Assembly: GCA_019359695.1 (NCBI GenBank)
Contig: JAHHGV010000019.1
Span: forward strand, 1-64,000
DNA length: 64,000 bases
Reading direction: 5' to 3'
Origin: Brasilonema angustatum HA4187-MV1
GTDB lineage: Bacteria; Cyanobacteriota; Cyanobacteriia; Cyanobacteriales; Nostocaceae
The notes under the pieces are model-generated. The model was not told the origin of the DNA. It made no database searches and saw nothing but the letters and a program-made list of their open reading frames with translations. A program made the translations under genes and the position numbers. This document shows, piece after piece, positions 9,775-18,250 of this stretch (the first letter of the stretch is position 1; each line of letters opens with the position of its first letter).

Positions 9775-10857
9775 ATGGCTCGTACAGGTTACACCTTGCC
9801 AGTGTTTGCAGTAGCCGCTGCGAAGGCTGCTCTTATGCATCTGCGTGAAAAAATAGATTCTCAACTCTCGGTTGAGATTGATCTGCTTTCTGAAACAGCA
9901 GAAATTTCGATTTCTCAAGTTGCAGCTTTAGACTCCCAGAGTGCTTTGGCAGTAACACTCAGTGATCCAGGTGATAACTTAGATTTAACAAAGAACACGC
10001 CCATTTGGGCTTGGGTAAAGTTGTCACAAAGGCAATCCCAAGCCTTGATTTTAGAAGCAGGAGAGGGTTTAGGAAAAACAGCCTCTGGAGAACCAGCGAT
10101 TTACAGCTATGCCCGTCGCCTGTTTGATGCCAATTTACTACCTCTAATTCCCCCACAGCAAACTGTAACGGTATCAATTATTATTCCTGAAGGTCGTCAA
10201 TTGGCGCAACGTACCTCCAATGAAGCCTTTGGGATTTTAGAAGGGTTAGCTTTGTTGGGAACCAGTGGAATTTCTCAACCTTTGTCGGCGGCTGACTATT
10301 TAGAAGAATTTCGTTTGTCGTTGCAGGCTAAGGTCAAACTTTGTCCTGGTTTGGTGTTTTGTATTGGTAGCAATGGTATGCAAGTTGCACAACGTCTAGG
10401 CATACCAGAGTCAGCAGTTGTGCAAACTGGCAACTGGATTGGTGCAATGCTTGTAGAAGCGGGACTATATCAAGCAACTTCTGTTTTGCTGCTGGGATAT
10501 CATGGCAAACTGATTAAGCTGGCTGGTGGCATTTTCAATACGTCTAGTCATTTAGCAGATGCCAAATTAGAAATTTTGAGTGCAGCAGTTGTTGCTGTTG
10601 GTGGTGATGTACAAGCAACACGAGCAATTTTAGATGCTAAGACTGCAGATGCAGCACACAAAAAATTAATCGAACTGGGACTGGCAGAATCAGTATTTGG
10701 GATACTCGCTGAAAAAATTAGTCACAAGGCTACTGCTTACGTGCAAAAATATGCTAATGTTGCCCTGAAAGTTGGTACTGTATTGTTTGACCGCAAAGGC
10801 GAAATCATCAGCCGAGACTTGCACGCAAAAGAACTTTTGAGTTTTGATCAAAACTAA
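9775..10857 (+). CDS. cbiD: Cobalt-precorrin-5B C1-methyltransferase
   Basis: About 360 residues from ATG 9775 (MARTGYTLPVFAVAAAKAAL), the normal CbiD N-terminus. The frame stays open back to 9685, but the extra 30 residues overlap the DNA just after ssrA and look non-coding. CbiD methylates C1 of the corrin ring in the oxygen-independent cobalamin pathway. No other cobalamin gene and no cobalamin riboswitch is visible nearby. An AAGGAG lies about 19 bp before the start, further away than ideal. Confidence 0.9.
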   Translation: MARTGYTLPVFAVAAAKAALMHLREKIDSQLSVEIDLLSETAEISISQVAALDSQSALAVTLSDPGDNLDLTKNTPIWAWVKLSQRQSQALILEAGEGLGKTASGEPAIYSYARRLFDANLLPLIPPQQTVTVSIIIPEGRQLAQRTSNEAFGILEGLALLGTSGISQPLSAADYLEEFRLSLQAKVKLCPGLVFCIGSNGMQVAQRLGIPESAVVQTGNWIGAMLVEAGLYQATSVLLLGYHGKLIKLAGGIFNTSSHLADAKLEILSAAVVAVGGDVQATRAILDAKTADAAHKKLIELGLAESVFGILAEKISHKATAYVQKYANVALKVGTVLFDRKGEIISRDLHAKELLSFDQN

Positions 10858-11256
10858 GGGTGTAGGGGAGGGTGTAATATCGTGTCCGGTTAAAGACTTA
10901 TCATTAAGGCTCTTCGGGGGCAGGGGGTAGGGAGCACCGGAGAAAGAGTTTTCAGATATTAGCACAGATGCATCGAATTATAACTAATTAGGCGAACATG
11001 ATATAAGGGGAGCCAGTGCCGGGGTGACACTAAGCGACTGCCCGAGCATGAACTTATTCAAGCAAACAAACCAATTCGTCTACTTGGGACGAGGTAAATA
11101 ATCCATCTAGTCCTTGTGGTGTAATGTCGGTAATCAGCCTTATTTACTTTTTTTCACACAGTTTGGTTTTATTGCACCGACTTGCTTAAACTTACTAATC
11201 CTGTGACTATCAAAGCTAAAACTGTGGTAGCAAACTTATTTTCATCTTCAGATGTA
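10858..11256. other. Intergenic region, no gene seen
   Basis: About 400 bp between cbiD and the 3' end of a minus-strand pair. A 62-residue plus-strand frame at 11182-11370 overlaps the coding strand of that pair and is not convincing. No clear repeat or RNA motif was recognised. Confidence 0.5.
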
Positions 11257-11526
11257 CTACCTCTTAATCAAAGTGAAGAGCGAGTAACCACTGACAGCCA
11301 AAAAGAAAACAAAGGCAGCAGAAAAAACTACGACATCTCTGACAATAAACAAAATCCAATCTTTCCTTAGTTCCTGTTTATACTTTAGTTCCCGCAGCTT
11401 TCGTTCAAGCACTGCGTCTTCTTGAGAATGCACATTTAGTGATGATAAAATCAGCGGATTATTACCTTGTTTGGCAATTAAATTGGATAAATCTTTTAAA
11501 TCTGCCATTCTGTTAAATGCCAACAA
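11257..11526 (-). CDS. Small membrane protein of unknown function
   Basis: 89 residues. The N-terminal half is polar and helical (about residues 1-55). The C-terminal third has one strong hydrophobic helix, WILFIVRDVVVFSAAFVFFL, and ends in a basic ...LIKR tail. I do not recognise a family. The gene overlaps the upstream small DNA-binding-like gene by 14 bp, so the two are probably made together. Confidence 0.55.
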   Translation of the reverse strand: MLAFNRMADLKDLSNLIAKQGNNPLILSSLNVHSQEDAVLERKLRELKYKQELRKDWILFIVRDVVVFSAAFVFFLAVSGYSLFTLIKR

Positions 11527-11740
11527 TTTCAGTCTCTGGAGTTTGATTTTCGTCAGTAATCCACAAATGCTTCCTGTTTTGCTTTGCTTCTACTGCGATC
11601 AGCATCAAAACTATACCTTTCAGCAGAACCTCAGCCATATCTCCATCAAGCTGTTGAGCCACATTTTTTAATGTTTCATACAGTTCAGGTGACAAATCCA
11701 AGCTGATTTTTACACGCTGATTTTTATCTTGTACAGTCAT
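11513..11740 (-). CDS. Ribbon-helix-helix-like small protein
   Basis: 75 residues. The segment RVKISLDLSPELYETLKNVAQQ, whose central part is LDLSPELYETLKN, looks like the beta strand and first helix of a ribbon-helix-helix (CopG/Arc type) DNA-binding fold. It is followed by a second hydrophobic helix. The C-terminal 20 residues are polar. It overlaps the start of the small membrane protein gene. A regulator-plus-membrane-effector unit is possible, but this is inference from order and size only. Confidence 0.6.
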   Translation of the reverse strand: MTVQDKNQRVKISLDLSPELYETLKNVAQQLDGDMAEVLLKGIVLMLIAVEAKQNRKHLWITDENQTPETEIVGI

Positions 11741-12043
11741 TTTTGTTGCCCCAGGATGTCACTACCTCTATTTTGCTTAAAAATTTAAGGCGATACGCGT
11801 AGCGTCAAGCCCCCGGCTTATCGCCCTACTCCTTGCCGTTACCTGGAAGCATATTTCGACACTCATAAGGCAAAGTCCAGTTTTTCAGTTGTAGTTCGAC
11901 GGGTTATTTGACACTTTTTTTGTATTCATCCAACGCAGGTAGTTATACTAAAGATATTTGAGCGCTTATGTTATGTTACCTCAACTCAACTCACAAAAAT
12001 TACCTGAAAGTATATAGCCAACTTGACAACCCACCAGCCACTC
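11741..12043. other. Intergenic region, no gene seen
   Basis: 303 bp with a short GC-rich module at about 11790-11825 (GGCGATACGCGTAGCGTCAAGCC), which resembles other short cyanobacterial repeats. No gene recognised. Confidence 0.45.
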
Positions 12044-13132
12044 TTAGTCGGCGCATATTATTTTTCTTTGTGTCAAACAACTGGGTTCAAATAATGTGAG
12101 TTGTGTCGGATATTTGTGACGACGCACATGATGACAAAAACCCAAATTTTGGTATTCTTTTATATCTATAATTATTTGACTGGCAAGTTCTTTGGCTAGC
12201 AATACAGGTACAGCATTTCCAACCATTTTATATCCATCAAGTAGATTGTTGTATTTGAAAATAAAATTATCTGGAAACGTTTGAATTCTTGCACATTCTC
12301 TAACGGATAATCTCCGGTACGGTTTGAATGAATTAGGATCAAAAATCCATTTGTCTTTCTCAACCCAAATCATTTTTTGTGCTTGAGGATGTATCGGAGC
12401 ATGTCTACCACCTGCTTGAATTGTAAAAGATGGCTCATCCCAGGTTCTGACTCTATTTCTTGACATATAAATACTAGAAAAGCTACCTTCCATATATTCA
12501 TGATTAGGTACTAATGAATGAGTTTTAGATACCTCTCCTGCTACTGGTGTCGGTTCAATATCACTTAGCTCGTAGATAGCATCTCTAAGAGTTAAAATGT
12601 GATTGCTTTCCAAGGGAAATTCAAAGGTTCCCCCCATCTCTTCTCTATACCCTACAATAATTACCCGTTTTCTATCTTGGGGTACTCCATAATTGCAAGC
12701 ATTGAGCAATTTATAAGTTACCTCATATCCAGCATCTTTAAATTGATATAAAATATTTGTAAAAGCTTTATTATGCTTTTGGGCTAAAATCCCACTGACA
12801 TTTTCAGCTAGAAAAAAAAGAGGTTTTTTTTCTCTAAGAATTCTAATGTAATCATAAAATAACTGACCTCTGCTATCATTTATTCCTCGTCCAGCACCAG
12901 CTTCACTCCAACTTTGGCAAGGAGGACCACCAATGATACCTATACAGTCAGGTATATCATCAGGTTCAATAGCTCTAATATCTCTTTTATCTAGTTTTAC
13001 ATCTGGATGATTAAGTTCATAAGTATCCCAAATTGACTTATCATATTCGTTTGCCCAGACTGTCTTAAATCCAGCTTGCTCAAAGCCTAAATCTAAACCT
13101 CCACAACCTGAAAATAGAGACACTATATTCAT
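12044..13132 (-). CDS. DNA cytosine-5 methyltransferase, HaeIII-like
   Basis: 362 residues with the C5-methyltransferase motifs in order: SAM-binding LFSGCGGLDLGF (residues 6-17), catalytic GGPPCQSWSE with Cys72, AENVSG with Glu110, QDRKRV, and the C-terminal RRLSVRECARIQTFPD and GNAVP. The sequence between motifs closely resembles M.HaeIII as I remember it (ANEYDKSIW, MSRNRVR, DGYKMVGNAVP), pointing to GGCC as the target. It overlaps the downstream end of the restriction gene by 4 bp and would protect host DNA. Confidence 0.9.
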   Translation of the reverse strand: MNIVSLFSGCGGLDLGFEQAGFKTVWANEYDKSIWDTYELNHPDVKLDKRDIRAIEPDDIPDCIGIIGGPPCQSWSEAGAGRGINDSRGQLFYDYIRILREKKPLFFLAENVSGILAQKHNKAFTNILYQFKDAGYEVTYKLLNACNYGVPQDRKRVIIVGYREEMGGTFEFPLESNHILTLRDAIYELSDIEPTPVAGEVSKTHSLVPNHEYMEGSFSSIYMSRNRVRTWDEPSFTIQAGGRHAPIHPQAQKMIWVEKDKWIFDPNSFKPYRRLSVRECARIQTFPDNFIFKYNNLLDGYKMVGNAVPVLLAKELASQIIIDIKEYQNLGFCHHVRRHKYPTQLTLFEPSCLTQRKIICAD

Positions 13133-14001
13133 ATTTCTTCATTAACTAACTTTTTTGGAATTTTATAGATAAATATTTTAGCACGAAGAAGTTGGGCAGG
13201 ATTATTCGGATCTCTAATGTTAACATTTTTATTCTGGAAGTTAACATTAGAGATAGCTTCTATTTCTTCTCGACTTTCTGGAGAAAAAGATAAATACTTT
13301 TCTTCTTTCATAATTACGACTACTTGTAAATTATCTGTTGCCTGAGCTTGAAAAATATAATCATAAACATCTATAGGATTTGTTATTCCCCACATTCCTC
13401 TAATCCTCAAATAAGTGATTCCTAGAGGATCTACTTTATTCACTCTTCCTAGCTCTCTAGTTTTAGAGAATTCAACATCTTTTATTTCTTTAATGCCGCT
13501 ACTAATTTTTTTAGCAATTCTTTCATATATTTTTCTGTCGGCAGCATAGCAATCACCATATATGAACCAAAGAAGTTTCAGTTTTTTTTCTTTTGGAACA
13601 CCAATTACATAAATAATGTCTTTCTCTTGCCAATTTTCGCATTGACGACAATGCATTGTGAGCAGTGGACTATCATAATATAATTTCGATTTTGGATAGG
13701 AACTGTTTAATGCAATACTTGCTTTGAGTGATTCTATTTTTTTGACTTCTATTGCATCACCATTTTTTAAAATTAGATCGGGTGGGTTGTTCTGATTCCC
13801 TATATAAGAGAAAACTTCAGAATATCTCTCATTTTTTAGAGCCTGCTCGCTTTTACTTAAAGTTTCGGCAAAGATATCCTTTACAAAACATTCTAAAGCA
13901 TCACCAATACTGTTAATTCTATTTTTCCCTTGGTAGTAACTGACTAAATCTGGAATGGGATTATCAACAATTGTTTTAATTGCTTTAAGTAAGTCTGCCA
14001 T
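13129..14001 (-). CDS. Type II restriction endonuclease, NgoPII-like
   Basis: 290 residues. NRINSIGDALECFVKDIF, then SYIGNQNNPPDLILKNGD and AIEVKKIES, match the NgoPII family of GGCC-cutting enzymes as I remember it. D...EVKK is the likely PD-(D/E)XK active site. Two Cys pairs (MHCRQCENW) may bind metal. The gene lies just upstream of, and overlaps, the HaeIII-like methyltransferase gene, so the two form a complete R-M pair. Base composition is AT-rich compared with flanking housekeeping genes, consistent with transfer. Confidence 0.82.
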   Translation of the reverse strand: MADLLKAIKTIVDNPIPDLVSYYQGKNRINSIGDALECFVKDIFAETLSKSEQALKNERYSEVFSYIGNQNNPPDLILKNGDAIEVKKIESLKASIALNSSYPKSKLYYDSPLLTMHCRQCENWQEKDIIYVIGVPKEKKLKLLWFIYGDCYAADRKIYERIAKKISSGIKEIKDVEFSKTRELGRVNKVDPLGITYLRIRGMWGITNPIDVYDYIFQAQATDNLQVVVIMKEEKYLSFSPESREEIEAISNVNFQNKNVNIRDPNNPAQLLRAKIFIYKIPKKLVNEEI

Positions 14002-14050
14002 AAATATATGTTAAGTTTATTACTATATTTTAATGAGATAAGAAAGATTA

Positions 14051-14078
14051 TGCCGCTCCTCATGTGTGAAGAGCGGCA
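14051..14078 (-). terminator. Hairpin after the transketolase-like gene
   Basis: 8-bp perfect stem TGCCGCTC / GAGCGGCA with a 12-nt loop. Read on the minus strand it lies 27 bp after the transketolase-like stop and is followed by a T-rich stretch. Confidence 0.65.
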
Positions 14079-14105
14079 ATACCGTATCGTATCAGATTGC
14101 TAAAT

Positions 14106-16319
14106 CTAATCCACTAACTCAATCCCCCGCTTCACCAACGCCTCTGCAGTCAAGCCATTAAACCCCATCAACTCGCCAGCACTCGCCGTCGTCTCCCCAC
14201 GCTTCCACGCAAAGGTATCCCGCTTGCTGGTACTCCGTAACATGATGGGTTCTAGTATCGCTGCAGCACCACCAGTCACACCAATAAGTGCATCCCCATC
14301 AAAGAGTTCAGCAAATTTTGCATCATCCACAAAATCGCCATCAGCTTCAGAACAAATATCCCAAGCAGTATCATGAGGACGATACAAACGACGGGGGTTG
14401 ATAACAGAAACAATTCTTGCACCAATACCTTCTTTTTCTAATAAAGCAGCAGCTTCAAAGACTGGTATTAATGTCATATCCCCAATAACGGCAAACACAA
14501 CTTTCTTATTACCAGAAACTTCTTGTAACACGACTGCGCCATCGCGTAAAGCTTGACTTGTTTGTTCAAAAGTAGTGCGAATTGGCAATGGTGACTTACT
14601 CGCAGTAATCACAATTCCCTTATTCTTAGTCGTCAACGCCCAGTCATAACAAACCTGAATACTGTTAGCATCAGGAGGAAACAATGGGAAAACATTACCA
14701 TTGCGCATTAACGAAGCAAAATAAGCTTCAATTTCCGGACGTTGGTGAGTCCAACCGTTGCGTCCTTGCTCTAATGCACCAGCGGTGAATAACGTAATAG
14801 TTGAGGGAGTGCGACGCCGCAATTCTGCCATTGCTTGCGTGACTGTTTGCCAAATTGGTAAACCGTTGATGGCAAAAGATTCGTAGGAACACCACAAAGT
14901 CCGCGCACCCATCAACGATAAACCAGCAGCTAACCCCGCACAAGCATCTTCACTCAATGGTTCGTACACTTGTCCATTGGGCGCTTGGTTATATAAGTCA
15001 TCTGTCGTGGGGTGGATAATTTTGAGTGCAGAGTTAATATTGGCAATACCAGATGCTTCGTTACCGTCGGCGTTAGTTACCAAGAAATTTCTATCTATCT
15101 GTCCAACTTTTCCTACCAATCTTCCCATAGCTGTGGTGGAAACTTTTGGTTCGCCACCCACTGGATATTCTTCCAAAGGCAATTCGCCTAATTCTGGCAA
15201 CTTATATTCAAATTCTGTCACAACTGTCTTTGCTGCAGGACCACCACCTGCACGTTCACAGTTTGTCCGCACGAGTTGCCAAACTTCTGGAGGTAAGGCA
15301 CGTTCTTTCAATGCGTTTACAATATGGGGAGCGTCCAAAGTGTCTTTAGGATACAGGTTGTGAGACTTGGCACCTCGTGCATGGACTCCTGCACCTTTGA
15401 GTTGTTTTATGATAAATACGGTTAGCTTACCACTCAATGCAGAACGTGCTGCTTCATCTACACCTGTGAGTACAGCTTTGGTAAAAGCTAGCCGCTGCTC
15501 AAAGGAAAAGGCGGTACTATCAACATAATCCCCGCTTTGGTTAGCATCATCAAAGTCTTTGGCATCGACTAACACGACTTTTTCAAAACCGTTACCGTAC
15601 CAGTATGCCGTCATTTGTTCATTGGTTTTGAGAGACACCATGCTGTGGTGTTCCTGGCTATAACCGTTCCACACCAACACTGGCAAAAAGTTGGTGACAC
15701 TTGGAAAAGCGGTGTGAAAGTGTGCTATTGAACTCATGATATACGGTTCACCCAGTCCACCATCGCCAACGGTGAAGGGAAAAAGCTTGTCTTTGTGCAA
15801 CAATGCAGCTGACATTGCAAAGTGTTGCCCTTGTCCTAAAGGACCTGCTGGTCCAAGAATACCAGGAATATAGCCAGAAAGATGTCCTAATAGCCCATGT
15901 TTTTCCCGGAAGCGATCGCGCAATTGTTGCACTGTCTCAATTCCCATGTCCTCTAGTGATCGATCCAAGAACATGGCACTATAAAATCCAGGGGCGTGGT
16001 GTCCCACTTCGGTAATAATGTTTTTGTAACCGAGCATGACAAGCGCTGCATAAGCTTCCGCTTGAGAAGCAAAACCACCTGGGTGTCCAGAAGCTTTACT
16101 TGCTGTGACTTGCAGTATTAGGTAACGCAAAGCGTCAGCAGTTAGTAAGGTTTGGAAGGCGGCGGTTGGATCATCAGGATTGGCGATCGCCACTTTTCCT
16201 GACTCTATGACAGGTGTTCCACCATATTTTTCAAAACTGGGGATTGCTTCACCAAAGTATTGAATACCTTCACAAAAATTAGGAGCCGCTGAAGTTTCCT
16301 TTGGGGTTGTTGCCGTCAT
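14106..16319 (-). CDS. Transketolase-like thiamine-diphosphate enzyme
   Basis: 737 residues. The N-terminal domain has the transketolase-type ASKASGHPGGF, and TVGDGGLGEP fits the GDG part of the ThDP-binding motif. The middle domain has DACAGLAAGLSLMGA and ITLFTAGALEQGRNG, as in a pyrimidine-binding domain. It is longer than housekeeping transketolase (about 670 residues) and shorter than phosphoketolase (about 790), and lacks the phosphoketolase GPGHGGP signature. Transfer of a two-carbon unit in sugar phosphate metabolism is likely, but the substrate is uncertain. It is transcribed away from the P450 gene. Confidence 0.75.
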   Translation of the reverse strand: MTATTPKETSAAPNFCEGIQYFGEAIPSFEKYGGTPVIESGKVAIANPDDPTAAFQTLLTADALRYLILQVTASKASGHPGGFASQAEAYAALVMLGYKNIITEVGHHAPGFYSAMFLDRSLEDMGIETVQQLRDRFREKHGLLGHLSGYIPGILGPAGPLGQGQHFAMSAALLHKDKLFPFTVGDGGLGEPYIMSSIAHFHTAFPSVTNFLPVLVWNGYSQEHHSMVSLKTNEQMTAYWYGNGFEKVVLVDAKDFDDANQSGDYVDSTAFSFEQRLAFTKAVLTGVDEAARSALSGKLTVFIIKQLKGAGVHARGAKSHNLYPKDTLDAPHIVNALKERALPPEVWQLVRTNCERAGGGPAAKTVVTEFEYKLPELGELPLEEYPVGGEPKVSTTAMGRLVGKVGQIDRNFLVTNADGNEASGIANINSALKIIHPTTDDLYNQAPNGQVYEPLSEDACAGLAAGLSLMGARTLWCSYESFAINGLPIWQTVTQAMAELRRRTPSTITLFTAGALEQGRNGWTHQRPEIEAYFASLMRNGNVFPLFPPDANSIQVCYDWALTTKNKGIVITASKSPLPIRTTFEQTSQALRDGAVVLQEVSGNKKVVFAVIGDMTLIPVFEAAALLEKEGIGARIVSVINPRRLYRPHDTAWDICSEADGDFVDDAKFAELFDGDALIGVTGGAAAILEPIMLRSTSKRDTFAWKRGETTASAGELMGFNGLTAEALVKRGIELVD

Positions 16320-16518
16320 GCTAAGTACCTTAATTTAAGTATGAGGAGACACCGGAGATGCTCGTTCAATTTAACAAAAATTTTACAACTTTCAGGTTGT
16401 AACAGTTTATTGTTCTTTCGCAACATAAATATAAGGATATTCAATCTAAATTCAAAAAATTTAATTTTATTTTTTGAATTTCAGTGGCAAAAAAGAATAA
16501 AAGCAAAAAACAAAGCTT

Positions 16519-17895
16519 ATGAAACTACCAAATGGACCACAAACTCCAGGGCTGGTACAAATGCTCCAGTGGGTTTTCAGCCCCATGTCATTTATGGAAG
16601 CTTGTACTAAACGCTATGGGGATATGTTCACATTGCAGCTAAGTCGTCCGGTGGTTTTTGTCAGCAATCCTGCGGCGATGCAGCAGATGTTGACAAGTGA
16701 CACAAAGGAGTTTGAGGCTCCGAGTGACTGGAATACTCCTTTTGAACCTATGCTTGGCAAGAATTCTGTCATCACTCTTAGTGGTAAGGCACACCAGCGT
16801 CAACGACAGTTAATGATGCCTTCGTTTCATGGTGACAGAATGCGAACCTACGGTCAGGTTATTGGCGATATTACAGAAGAAATTAGCAGCCAGTGGCAGA
16901 TAGACAAACCCTTTTGTGCACGTTCTGCAATCCAAGCTATTACCCTGCGGGTGATGATGCAAGCCGTGTTTGGCTTATATGAAGGTTCACGCGCCCAAGA
17001 ATTGGAAGAAGTTTTAGGTCTGATGATGGATGAAGGGGCGCGTTCTCCTGTAAGAGCGCTCATCCTTTATTTTCCAGCCCTACAACGGGATTTAGGTCCA
17101 CTCACGCCTTGGGGAAAGTTCTTGCGCCGCCGGGAACGAGTTAACCAAATGCTGTACGCGGAAATTCGCGAACGGCGAGAGCAACCAGACTCATCGCGGA
17201 CAGATGTCCTCAGCTTGCTGATGGCGGCGAAGGATGAAGCAAACCAGCCAATGACTGATCAGGAATTACGTGATGAGTTAATGACTTTGTTAGTAGCAGG
17301 TCACGAAACTACAGCCACAGCGTTAACCTGGGCATTGTACTGGATTCACAAACTGCCAGGAGTACGAGAAAAACTTCTAGAAGAACTTGATACTTTGGGC
17401 GATAACCCAGACCCCAGCACCATTTTCAAATTACCCTATTTAAATGCTGTGTGCTGTGAAACCTTGCGGATTTATCCAGTGGCGATGCTTACCTTTACAC
17501 GAGTGGTGAGAACACCCGTATCGTTGTCTGGACACGAACTTGAACCAGGTACACTTGTCATGGGCTCGATTTATCTGACTCATCAGCGTGAGGATTTATA
17601 TCCCCAACCCAAACAGTTTAAGCCAGAACGTTTTCTGAAAAGGCAATTTTCAGCTTATGAGTATTTGCCGTTTGGTGGTGGTGTCAGGCGTTGCATAGGT
17701 ATGGCTTTTGCCCAGTTTGAAATGAAAGTTGTGCTTGCTACCATCCTGTCGCGCTGGGAATTGGCGCTGGTTGATAACCGTGATGTGGGCTCAAAACGCC
17801 GTGGTTTGGTTTCAGGTCCCAACCGTTCTATCCAAATAGTTGTTAAAGGTCAGCGAGTGGTGAAGTCTAAAATTTTGGAATCTATCGCTGGTTAA
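16519..17895 (+). CDS. Cytochrome P450 (CYP110-like), first copy
   Basis: 458 residues. Visible P450 landmarks are the I-helix oxygen-binding VAGHETTATAL, the K-helix CETLRIYP (ExxR), the PERF motif (FKPERFLKRQF) and the heme-binding FGGGVRRCIGMAF with its cysteine ligand. No membrane anchor is seen, as in soluble cyanobacterial P450s. The sequence resembles the CYP110 family, which hydroxylates fatty acids and alkanes in some cases. A second P450 lies 355 bp downstream in the same direction. Confidence 0.93.
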   Translation: MKLPNGPQTPGLVQMLQWVFSPMSFMEACTKRYGDMFTLQLSRPVVFVSNPAAMQQMLTSDTKEFEAPSDWNTPFEPMLGKNSVITLSGKAHQRQRQLMMPSFHGDRMRTYGQVIGDITEEISSQWQIDKPFCARSAIQAITLRVMMQAVFGLYEGSRAQELEEVLGLMMDEGARSPVRALILYFPALQRDLGPLTPWGKFLRRRERVNQMLYAEIRERREQPDSSRTDVLSLLMAAKDEANQPMTDQELRDELMTLLVAGHETTATALTWALYWIHKLPGVREKLLEELDTLGDNPDPSTIFKLPYLNAVCCETLRIYPVAMLTFTRVVRTPVSLSGHELEPGTLVMGSIYLTHQREDLYPQPKQFKPERFLKRQFSAYEYLPFGGGVRRCIGMAFAQFEMKVVLATILSRWELALVDNRDVGSKRRGLVSGPNRSIQIVVKGQRVVKSKILESIAG

Positions 17896-18049
17896 GTTTT
17901 TAATGAACAATATTTTGATATAGTTTTCTACGCAGAATAACTGAGTAGTTGTAGGTAAGGCATATGCCTTACCTATAAATTTTGAGTGAGAAATTTGAAG
18001 AAAACGTTCGCGCAGCCTGCCCCTTAGGGCATACCGCCAAGACACGAAC
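17896..18049. other. Spacer with a short GC-rich repeat fragment
   Basis: Between the first P450 and the MITE-like element. TTCGCGCAGCCTGCCCCTTA near 18008-18028 resembles a diverged half of the 29-bp dispersed repeat. Nothing else is recognised. Confidence 0.4.
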
Positions 18050-18210
18050 AGGACTTACGCACTGAAAACCCGAAACCTCGATCCCCCCTAGCCCACGCCA
18101 GGTGCTACAAGTCGGGGAACCCGCCCAACGCACTGGCTCCCCTTAAAAAGGGGGGAATTTTAGAAGCCCCCTTTTCAAGGGGGTTGGGGGATCTCTTCGG
18201 CGTAAGTCCT
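18050..18210. mobile_element. MITE-like element copy 1, with nested insert
   Basis: 161 bp with 11-bp terminal inverted repeats AGGACTTACGC / GCGTAAGTCCT. An internal hairpin is formed by CCCCCTTTT and AAAAGGGGGG arms. A second copy without insert (117 bp) lies at 39484-39600. The extra ~45 bp at 18095-18139 is a separate repeat module. The element contains no coding region and would need a transposase in trans. It ends 40 bp before the second P450 start. Confidence 0.85.
18095..18139. repeat. Short GC-rich module nested in the MITE
   Basis: About 45 bp reading ACGCCAGGTGCTACAAGTCG then GGGAACCCGCCCAACGCACT and GGCTC. It interrupts the MITE consensus seen at 39484-39600. Related pieces (CCACGCCAGGTGCTA, CAACGCACTGGCTCC) occur at 4312-4410, and GTGCTACAAGTCGGGAA occurs at 37991-38007. 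Confidence 0.8.
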
Positions 18211-18250
18211 AACGAAGTTAAAACAACAAATAAATATCTGAAGTTCTATT

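Noticed and set aside
11182-11370. 62-residue plus-strand frame
   Set aside because: It overlaps the coding strand of the small membrane protein gene and shows no recognisable feature.
14106-16319. Phosphoketolase
   Set aside because: The GPGHGGP signature and the ~790-residue length are absent. The N-terminal SGHPGGF favours a transketolase-like assignment.
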